IMG/VR virus record: IMGVR_UViG_3300036790_000815 | Coordinates: 1-37,696 of that record | Strand: one strand, 5' to 3' | Source of the DNA: a virus | DNA length: 37,696 nt | Made by a program: the position numbers and the translations under genes | Shown here: piece by piece, positions 23,038 to 29,900 of the stretch | Position numbering within the stretch: the first letter of the stretch is position 1 | Layout: every line of letters begins with the position of its first letter | Notes under the pieces: generated by a model | Databases searched by the model: none | Told to the model about the DNA's origin: nothing | The model's input: only the letters and a program-made list of their open reading frames with translations

Positions 23038-23065
23038 AGTGTACCGCTTGTGGCCACAAAGTCAA
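23038..23065 (-). promoter_or_regulatory. Promoter of the Imm gene with internal palindrome
   Basis: On the minus strand: TTGACT (plus-strand 23060-23065), 16 nt, TACACT (plus-strand 23038-23043), a good sigma-70 promoter about 20 bases before the start codon. The perfect palindrome TTGTGGCCACAA (23048-23059) fills most of the spacer and is a candidate operator. It resembles the TTGAC/GGTAC elements of the plus strand but with a shorter spacing. Confidence 0.65.
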
Positions 23066-23102
23066 TATCCCACTTGTGAGGGATAGTGCCTCATTCTATC
23101 GC

Positions 23103-23846
23103 TCAGAGCTTAACCCGGACTCCGCTCCCCCGCAACAGGTCATTCGCGATCGTCTCGGTGGCGGCCTTACTGAAGTTACTCGGGAAGTTGGCCTGGGCGG
23201 TCCGCTGAACCTCCTCGAAAGCTGGGAAGATAGCCGGGATGTGGGCGGAGCGGATGAGCATATACATCGGCATCGCATCGCGGGAACCCAGCGCGCGCGC
23301 CATGATCACCTTGTTTCCGCTCTTCAGGGTCGCCGCGAAGAAGACATGCCCCATGGTGACAAACCCTCGCACGGTCGGGCCCTCGGGCCCACCGCGCCGG
23401 CGACTCCCGCGGCTCTTGATGTTCTGCAGAAGCTGTTGCGGCCTGGCCCAGCCCGGGATGATCTGGCCGACGAGCGCCGTCAGATATCGGGTCGGAACGC
23501 CAATGTAAGCGCCGCCATCGACGACCACCCGGCCGGAGGGCGTCTTCGTCCCGCTGTCCTCCTGCCGCGGCAGGTAGTCGGGGGCCCCGGTGCGGCGGTT
23601 GGCGGTGTCGGTGTAGACGGCGGCGGTTAGATCCTGCTTGGTCGCCATCCGGGTCAGGGTGCGGCTTCTGGTCCAGTCGTTCCGCAGTTTGAAGACCCGC
23701 TCCTCGAGAGTGCGCGTCTGATTCCGCGCGTCGATGGCGGTCATGGTGAGCGCCCGGGCGATGGTGAACGGGATCTGGTTCTGACGCAGGTCCGCGAAGG
23801 CGCGCAGAGGACCGTCGATGTCGACCTTGGCGGAGAGCACTGGCAT
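23103..23846 (-). CDS. Putative minor tail protein (gpZ-like), leftward
   Basis: A 247-residue leftward protein from ATG 23846, with GGGGGA about nine bases upstream. The N-terminus (AKVDIDGPLRAFADLRQNQI then FTIARALTMTAIDARNQ) is like the start of phage minor tail/completion proteins of the gpZ type, and the end (AFEEVQRTAQANFPSNFSKA) is also common in them. The middle has MGHVFFAATLKSGNK, GSRDAMPMYMLI. The opposite strand has poorer protein-like composition. In lambda-like phages this gene reads with the structural genes, so its inversion here, next to the Imm moron, is unusual. The family match is moderate. Confidence 0.65.
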   Translation of the reverse strand: MPVLSAKVDIDGPLRAFADLRQNQIPFTIARALTMTAIDARNQTRTLEERVFKLRNDWTRSRTLTRMATKQDLTAAVYTDTANRRTGAPDYLPRQEDSGTKTPSGRVVVDGGAYIGVPTRYLTALVGQIIPGWARPQQLLQNIKSRGSRRRGGPEGPTVRGFVTMGHVFFAATLKSGNKVIMARALGSRDAMPMYMLIRSAHIPAIFPAFEEVQRTAQANFPSNFSKAATETIANDLLRGSGVRVKL

Positions 23847-23864
23847 ACGCCATCATCCCCCGAT

Positions 23865-23894
23865 TTGACCGAAATCGGCAATTGGGGGCACCTT
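23865..23894 (+). promoter_or_regulatory. Candidate TTGAC-type promoter (variant -10) inside an inverted repeat
   Basis: TTGACC (23865-23870), 18 nt, CACCTT (23889-23894), a variant of the TAC core. The -35 sits in a perfect inverted repeat, CCGATTT/AAATCGG (23860-23866 and 23872-23878). It lies in the gap between the leftward gene at 23846 and the rightward tail genes, and could serve 23912 onward. Confidence 0.5.
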
Positions 23895-23911
23895 GCGCGC
23901 GGCCATGGGGG

Positions 23912-24118
23912 GTGAAGGTGGAACTCAACATTTCAAGACAGGGCTACCGCAAGGTCAGCGCGGATCAGCTTGTGGAGTCGGCGCTGCTCCTGAACGACTA
24001 TGCATCACTGCTCAGTCGCCTCGGCCTCGGTCGCGCGGCCGGCCTTGCTGCGGTCGTATCGTTTGGTCTTTTGCAGTCGCCAGAACTGAAACAGCCGGCA
24101 AAGGTGGTGCGCCGGTGA
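23912..24118 (+). CDS. Small tail-region hypothetical protein
   Basis: 68 residues from GTG 23912, or 66 from GTG 23918, which has a better-placed GGGGG. The N-terminal half (VELNISRQGYRKVSADQLVE) is strand then helix, followed by a helical and mildly hydrophobic part (GRAAGLAAVVSFGLL) that may touch the membrane. It is the first rightward gene after the inverted island. No family is recognised. Confidence 0.5.
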   Translation: MKVELNISRQGYRKVSADQLVESALLLNDYASLLSRLGLGRAAGLAAVVSFGLLQSPELKQPAKVVRR

Positions 24119-24288
24119 ACGGCTGCAAACACAATCCCGAGCACCCATGTTGGGTCTGCCGCCGCCTTCGGGAGCATCCGTTGATCATCCTGAGGTCACC
24201 GGGGGCTCCGATCGAGCCACGCTATTGGCAAGACCCGCCTCCCGATAACCGCGAACGCGATCTTCCCGCCAGTCTGAAGACGCGATGA
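24115..24288 (+). CDS. Small Cys/His-rich protein
   Basis: 57 residues from GTG 24115, overlapping the previous TGA (GTGA). The start GCKHNPEHPCWVCRRLREH offers Cys and His ligands (C-x1-H, H-x1-C, C) for a single small zinc site. The rest is Pro-rich (GAPIEPRYWQDPPPDN). Function unknown. It ends within the ATGA overlap with the ASH-domain gene, so the three genes are probably co-translated. Confidence 0.5.
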   Translation: MNGCKHNPEHPCWVCRRLREHPLIILRSPGAPIEPRYWQDPPPDNRERDLPASLKTR

Positions 24289-25001
24289 AGCGCGGGATCC
24301 TCTCCGTCGGTTTGGCGCTCTACGGCAGTCTGTTGCTGCTCGCCCTGATTTGCTGCGCCCCTATCGGCTGCGTCGGCAAGTTCGGTACGGCGCCTCGGCC
24401 AGTGCCGGACCCAGCTGTTCCAGTGGCAGCCGCGCAGTCGAGCGTACTCGCGGTCACGCCGTCCAGCGTGGCCTTTGGCTCCGTCCTTGACACCAACATC
24501 GAAGCGCGGTCGGTGACGTTCACGAATCCTGGGACAACCGCGGTGACAGTTTCGGCGGTCGCCGCCACTGGCAGCGATCAGTTTGTAACTTCGGAGACAT
24601 GGCCGGTCAATGTACTCCCGTTTACGCTTGCCGCGGGTGCGTCAAAGAGCGTGCTGGTGATCTTCGCGCCGACCGCGTCGGGCTCGTTCTCTGCAACGTT
24701 CACGGTTGGCGGTGCGGTGCTCACGATGAGCGGTACCGGCGTACCCCTCGGCCCGTCCTATGAGGTGGGACTTACGTGGGATGCTCCTGCCGTCTCAACC
24801 GATCCGGTCGTGGGTTACAACGTCTACCGCGCGCCGGCCGCCGGTTCGTATCAGCTGCTGAATGCCTCGATCAACGTGCCGACCACTTTCACCGATGCCA
24901 CCGTGATGTCAGGGCGTAGCTATAGCTACGAGGTGACCAGCGTGGATGCGTTTGGAGTGGAAAGCGTGCCATCCAACGTGTATGTGGCGGCGATTCCCTG
25001 A
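24285..25001 (+). CDS. Exported ASH/choice-of-anchor plus fibronectin III protein
   Basis: A 238-residue protein from ATG 24285. The N-terminus is a signal peptide (residues 1-29, hydrophobic LLLLALICCAPIGC). The Cys at the end of the segment could be lipidated, though the box is imperfect. Residues about 50-150 form an ASH/choice-of-anchor-type beta sandwich (VTPSSVAFGSV, VTFTNPGTTAVTVSAV, LAAGASKSVLVIFAPTASGS). Residues about 155-238 are a fibronectin III domain (YEVGLTWDAP, VVGYNVYRAP, YEVTSVDAFGVES). This arrangement is typical of acidobacterial surface proteins. In the tail module it may be a virion adhesion protein or a lysogeny-time surface protein; which one cannot be decided here. 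Confidence 0.8.
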   Translation: MKRGILSVGLALYGSLLLLALICCAPIGCVGKFGTAPRPVPDPAVPVAAAQSSVLAVTPSSVAFGSVLDTNIEARSVTFTNPGTTAVTVSAVAATGSDQFVTSETWPVNVLPFTLAAGASKSVLVIFAPTASGSFSATFTVGGAVLTMSGTGVPLGPSYEVGLTWDAPAVSTDPVVGYNVYRAPAAGSYQLLNASINVPTTFTDATVMSGRSYSYEVTSVDAFGVESVPSNVYVAAIP

Positions 25002-25180
25002 TGCCTGCCCCTCAGCTGTCCCGCGCAACCCTGGAGAAGGTCCGCGCTGCGATTGTTCGCAGTGAGCGTTCCCTGCAGGTCGTTGCGGAGAGGGCGAAGT
25101 TTCTGGCGGACACGCGCTCCGCAATCGAGGCCTCGCAGTCGAGGCTCTACGCCATCCTCGCAACGCAGCCGGTCAATTGA
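25001..25180 (+). CDS. Small helical hypothetical protein
   Basis: A 59-residue protein starting at ATG 25001, overlapping the upstream TGA by one base. It is a single long amphipathic helix pattern (LEKVRAAIVRSERSLQVVAE then RSAIEASQSRLYAIL), likely a coiled coil. Its TGA stop is part of the -35 of the next promoter. No family is recognised. Confidence 0.5.
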   Translation: MPAPQLSRATLEKVRAAIVRSERSLQVVAERAKFLADTRSAIEASQSRLYAILATQPVN

Positions 25181-25206
25181 CCGAATCCGCTGAAGTGGGG
25201 TACTGA
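25177..25206 (+). promoter_or_regulatory. Candidate TTGAC-type promoter, leaderless start at 25212
   Basis: TTGACC (25177-25182), 18 nt, TACTGA (25201-25206), then 5 nt to GTG 25212. The spacer begins GAATCC, as in the promoter at 26426. No usable ribosome-binding site lies between it and the GTG. Confidence 0.7.
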
Positions 25207-25211
25207 TTCGA

Positions 25212-25616
25212 GTGCCTACCCCGTCCTTTCCGGAGCTGACCCGCGCCTTTGCATTGCGCCAGACCGAAGATCCGGTCGATCCCACGTTGCGCTCCCCCAT
25301 GGAGAACGGCATGGAGGAGACTCGGCCGCGCTTCACGCGCAACCGGCGAACCTTCCAGGTGTCGATCGATCTCCTGAGTGCCTCGGACAAGGACGCGCTG
25401 GACAGCTTCTATCAGGATTGCTCCGCGGCGGGTGCAGCCTACGGCGGCCAACCGTTCACGCTGCTCGATCCGCGCAACCTCGACAATCCCCAAACCCTGA
25501 CCGTGCGCTTCGCCGCCCTGCCGAAGTACTCCGACGCCGGCTGGATCGGCGCCGACGATAAAGGCAACGCCGCGGGCTATCGCTGGAACTGCCAGTTTCA
25601 AGTGAGGGAAATGTGA
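25212..25616 (+). CDS. Minor tail protein, gpM-like
   Basis: A 134-residue protein from GTG 25212. Motifs RSPMENGMEETRPRFTRNRR, FQVSIDLLSASDKDALDSFY and GGQPFTLLDPRN, then LTVRFAALPKYSDAG, match the beta-sandwich minor tail protein that precedes gpL in lambda-like tails (gpM or DUF2460-like neighbours). It forms part of the tail tip. Overlap with the gpL start (GTGA) supports coupling. The exact family name is the less certain part. Confidence 0.75.
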   Translation: MPTPSFPELTRAFALRQTEDPVDPTLRSPMENGMEETRPRFTRNRRTFQVSIDLLSASDKDALDSFYQDCSAAGAAYGGQPFTLLDPRNLDNPQTLTVRFAALPKYSDAGWIGADDKGNAAGYRWNCQFQVREM

Positions 25617-26305
25617 GCACGGTCCGGCCGCCGCTCTCGCTGCTCTCTGTCGTCGCCAATATCGAACGCCACAACCTGGCGAGCGGTGATCCGTGGATCC
25701 TGCTCATGGATGTCGAGTGGCCTGGGAATTCCGCCAGCGATCCCGGCGTGACCCAGCAACACGTCAGGCTGGCGCGCAATCTCGATCCGATCACCTTCGA
25801 CGCCAATGACGGCAATGGTCCATGCGTCTACGAGCCCTTCAACTTCGAAATGGGCGAGTTCAACATCAGCTCCAACGGAAGCGTGCCGCAACTGGAGATT
25901 CAGGCCTCCAATGTCATGCGGGTGCTGCAGAGGCTGATTGAGCAGTACGCCGGCGTGGTCGGTGCCAACCTATACCTCTACGTCGTGAACACCGCAAACC
26001 CGGACGGTGAACCGGACCTGACGCTGCAATTCACGATCCTGGGCAGCACCTCGGATGCGAAGCTGGTTCACCTGAAGCTGGGTGCGAGTTCTCCGATGCG
26101 CCGTCTGTTCCCGCTGCTCATGTACTGGCCCAACTTCTGCATCTGGAAGTACAAGTCTCTCCAATGCGGCTATACGGGCGCGCTTCCGACCTGTAGCCGG
26201 ACGCTCGACGGCACGACGGGTTGCGAGGCCCACAACAATCAACTGAGATTCGGCGGGTTCCCGGGGATCGATACAAACGGCGCACAGGCCGCGGGGGTGG
26301 TGTGA
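25613..26305 (+). CDS. Minor tail protein L (iron-sulfur tail-tip protein)
   Basis: A 230-residue protein. The C-terminal part has four cysteines, C176, C185, C194 and C204, in the pattern FCIWKYKSLQCGYTG, PTCSRTLDG, TTGCEAH, followed by NNQLRFGGFPGI. This is the signature of lambda gpL, in which the four Cys hold a [4Fe-4S] cluster. The N-terminal beta domain (residues 20-150) matches too. gpL connects the tail tube to the tip protein J. The protein appears intact, and its order (M, L, K, J) is that of lambda. Confidence 0.92.
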   Translation: MSTVRPPLSLLSVVANIERHNLASGDPWILLMDVEWPGNSASDPGVTQQHVRLARNLDPITFDANDGNGPCVYEPFNFEMGEFNISSNGSVPQLEIQASNVMRVLQRLIEQYAGVVGANLYLYVVNTANPDGEPDLTLQFTILGSTSDAKLVHLKLGASSPMRRLFPLLMYWPNFCIWKYKSLQCGYTGALPTCSRTLDGTTGCEAHNNQLRFGGFPGIDTNGAQAAGVV

Positions 26306-26442
26306 TGGGGATTAATTGGGATTGCACGCGGGCCCCGAAGGGTTGGTATTGCGCGCGTGTCCGAGGACACCAAGGCCCTTGCGCCGCTTGGCCTCGCTGG
26401 TGGAAGCGGCTGCAACTCTGGTTCTTTGACCGAATCCCCTGA
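26305..26442 (+). CDS. Small phage protein with GW-C-GH-GPCA motif
   Basis: A 45-residue protein from ATG 26305, overlapping the gpL stop. The core DCTRAPKGWYCARVRGHQGP followed by CAA is a short Cys/His motif seen in many tiny phage proteins of unknown role. A Trp-rich tail follows (WPRWWKRLQLWFF). It may bind zinc through three Cys and one His. The -35 of the next promoter lies within its last codons. Confidence 0.65.
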   Translation: MGINWDCTRAPKGWYCARVRGHQGPCAAWPRWWKRLQLWFFDRIP

Positions 26443-26455
26443 AACGCGGTACTTA
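26426..26455 (+). promoter_or_regulatory. Candidate TTGAC-type promoter, leaderless start at 26461
   Basis: TTGACC (26426-26431), 18 nt, TACTTA (26450-26455), then 5 nt to GTG 26461. The spacer begins GAATCC as at 25177. No Shine-Dalgarno sequence is present upstream of the GTG. Confidence 0.7.
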
Positions 26456-26460
26456 GACGG

Positions 26461-26934
26461 GTGCCAACCCTCGCCCAAACGGGCTTCGCACCTGTCCCAG
26501 CGAAGAAGCGGAGCGCGCTGCCCATCCGGAAGCCGCCCGCGCTGTCGCCCGCCCTCTTCTCTGATCTGATCGGCAAGCCCTTCGTCGACGGCGGCCGCGG
26601 CCCCGCAAATTACGACTGCGTCGGTCTGGTGATCGAGGTGGCCAAACGCCTCGGCAAAACCCTCCCCGACTACCTGAGCAGCGAAACCGAATTTCATGCG
26701 CAGATGGCCGCGGACGGTGCAGCCCTCGCCGACCTGCCGCGTGTCGGCGCCGCGACGGCTGGAGACATCGTCCTCCTGCGCACCGGTCCCGCTGAGCATC
26801 ACGTCGGAGTCATGGTCGATCGCTGGCGCATGATCCATGCCTGGAAAGGCATTGGCGTGCTGGTCGAGCGCATCAACTCGCCGCTCTGGCTGCGCCGCAT
26901 CCTCGGCTTCTATTCGCTCGGGGCTGCGAAGTGA
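26461..26934 (+). CDS. NlpC/P60 tail peptidase, gpK-like
   Basis: A 157-residue protein from GTG 26461. NlpC/P60 catalytic residues are visible: Cys53 in NYDCVGLVIEV, His114 in EHHVGVMVD and His126 in MIHAWKG. In lambda, gpK has this domain and is part of the tail tip; such peptidases can cut the peptidoglycan stem peptide to help the tail cross the wall. This protein carries only the peptidase and not the N-terminal JAB-type domain of lambda gpK. The stop overlaps the J start (GTGA). Confidence 0.88.
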   Translation: MPTLAQTGFAPVPAKKRSALPIRKPPALSPALFSDLIGKPFVDGGRGPANYDCVGLVIEVAKRLGKTLPDYLSSETEFHAQMAADGAALADLPRVGAATAGDIVLLRTGPAEHHVGVMVDRWRMIHAWKGIGVLVERINSPLWLRRILGFYSLGAAK

Positions 26935-29900
26935 TCCGCCTGATCTGGATCCGGAATCCCCTGCAGCCCTCGAGCACCCGTGAAATCCGTGAGATCGCGC
27001 CAGTCGATGGCCAGCATTTGCTCGGCTGCATTTCCCATCACCTCTACCACGACGGAATCCCTCCGTCTGAGATGGTGATTTCACTGAACGGCAAAATTGT
27101 TCCCACGGAAGAGTCGACCAGGTTCTTCCCGCGCGATGGGGACTGCATCGTCGTGGCGCCGCTGTTGAGTGGCGGAAGCGTCTGGCGGACGCTGGCGCAG
27201 GTCGCTGTCATGGCGGCTTCTGTGGCGATGATGGCCGTCCCCGGCCTTCAACTTCCCGGGGTCCTTGGAATGTCGGCTGCGCTGACGACGAGTATCGCGG
27301 CCGGTGTCGTCTCGATCGGCGGGAACATGCTGATTCAAACCTTCCTGCCAGCTCAGCCGAACACGAAGGCGCAATCGGCCAGTTATGCCTTCGACGGCCC
27401 TCAGTCCCTGGCGCAGTCGGGCACGGTGATCCCGAAGGGTTACGGGAAGTTCATGTCGGGCGGCAACATCATTTCCAGCTTTGTCGATGTCGAGGGTTCT
27501 GATCAGTACATCAACGCCTTGATTTGTTTCGGCTTCGGCCCCGCGCGGACCATCGCCGATATCGAGATCAACCAAAAGGCCATCAGCACCTATCAGAACG
27601 TGTATTACTACACCCGCGCCGGCACCAACGCCCAGGAGCCAATCGCCGGATTCAACCGCATCGTGAACGGCTATCCGCAGGATGTCGAGGTGACCTGCGC
27701 TGGTGGGCCTGTCGTCGTGCCCGGGACCGGGACGCAAACCCAGGCGCTGCAGGTCGACGTGCAGTTCCCGGAGGGCGTCTATTACGTTTCCGGCGATGGA
27801 AACGACCTGCCCTGCGCGATCATCTACAAGGTCGAGTACTCCATTTCCGGACTGAACGCATGGCAACCGGTGCTGCAGCCGCTTGAAACTCAGTCGGTCA
27901 TCGTCTACAACGGCGACGGAACAGTAAACCCCTTCGCCAGCCCCGCCTGGGTTCTGATTCCGAACAATCTCCCGGCCGGAAGCGGCGTCTGCATCGACAC
28001 CTCCGGCAATGGTTCCGACCCGAACCCTGCCGGCCTCCACGCTGGTCAGGCGGGGTCGACCACGTCGAACATTACCACCGTCGATCCGGATGGAACGACG
28101 CACACCGTCTCGCAAACCTTCTTCGGTGAATGGCAGCCGGTCGATCTCACGCTGCCCTTTGTCGAGGTGCTGAGCTGGACCAACGGCTGGACGAAATACG
28201 TCGCCGACACAACGCAGGTCTGCTACAACCGCGTGTCGATCTATGGACTTCCGGTCAATAAATACGACGTGCGGGTGACGAAATACGGGTCGAACAATGC
28301 CAGCAACACGGTCAGCCCCGGAGACTATTTCAGCCCGAAGCGCGGTCAGGATGTCTGGATCCACACCGTCAACGAGATCACCTATCAGGATCTCGCCTAT
28401 CCCAACATGATTCTGGTGGGCGTGCGCGCGCAGGCGACCAACCAAATCCAGGGCGCCAATCTGAACGTCACGGCCGTGATCGAATACGGCCTGCGGACTC
28501 TCGACAACAACGTGCTGCCGGCGGCGTTGCAGGTCTTCGAGGAGGACAATCCGGCGTGCGTCGCGGCGGATATGATGCTCGACGACCTCTACGGCGGCGG
28601 GGAGTGGCCCGGGATCGCGGCGCCTAACATCGAGCGCTTCATCGATGAGTGGGTCTCATGGGCGGAGCTCAACGACGAACTGGTCGACGACGGCAACGGC
28701 AATTCCATCCGGCGCCACGTCTTCAACGGGATCTTCGACAACGAAGACAATCTGTGGAATCAACTCAATGCCGTGGCGCAGATGTCGCGCGCGGCCATCA
28801 TTCCGATGGGGCTCGATTATGGAGTCTTCGTCGATCAGGCCGATACGCCGGTGCAGCTGTTCTCCATGGGAAACATCATTCAGGACAGCTTTCAGGAGCA
28901 CTGGATGATGCTCGACGACCGCGCCAACCAAATCGAGGTGCAGTTCGCCGATTCCACGCGCTACTACCGGCAGGACAATCCCATGGTCTATATCGACCCG
29001 GCGGACATGGCCTCCGGCGCGATCATCAAGAACGTTCGAATCAACGGGAAGGGAATCACGCTGCCCGCGCAGGCCTGGCATTTCGGCCGGTTCAAAGGAC
29101 TCTGTAATAAGCTTCTGCTCCGCCTCGGGCAATTCCAATGCGATGTCGACGCGATCGCCTGCCGGCCGGGGAATCTGATCATCCTGCAGCATGACGTGCC
29201 GCAATGGGGATGGGGCGGACGGCTGCTGACCGGAAACTCCGTCGACTCCATCGGCGTTGATCGCTCGGATCTGCCGTGGGACGGAACGACTGCGTATAAC
29301 GTGGTCGTCCTCTTCGCCGCGGTGAAGCGCTACGTCGGGACGGTCACCTCGGTCGCAACCGATGTCGATGGCACCGGTCTGACGATCGGGACGACGGTGG
29401 GCCTGTCCTTCTTCGACAATGCCAACCGGGTGACGCGCGCCGTGATCAATGGGAAGGATTGCACTATCCTGTCGGCAACTCCCTCCTCGATCCTCGTGAC
29501 GGTTCCACCGGGATTCACGCCAACGACCGGGCAGCCCTACGCGCTCTATGACACCGACGTTCTGGAGACTGCGACGGTCTCCGGTGTCACTCCGGGGCCC
29601 GAGGGAACGCAGGTCGTCAAGCTTGGAACGCCCTTCAGTCAGGCGCCCGACGACTATGCGACCTATTTCTACGGCGTTCCGGGTTCCCAGAAGATTGTCC
29701 GGGTGACGCGCATCGCGAAGGCCAGCGACATGCGGTCGACGATCGAATGGATCGATTATGACCCCGGCTGCTATATCGACGCCACGCCGATTGTCGGCGA
29801 GACGAGCGCCCAGGTAACGACCAATCCCGGCGTGACGAACCTCCAGGCAGTCGAGCAATTCGAAGTGCAGAGCAGTGGAAGCTACGAGGACTTCATCAAC

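Noticed and set aside
23076-23630. 184-residue plus-strand frame opposite the gpZ-like gene
   Set aside because: The minus-strand translation is clearly more protein-like, and the plus-strand one is Gly/Arg-rich without motifs.
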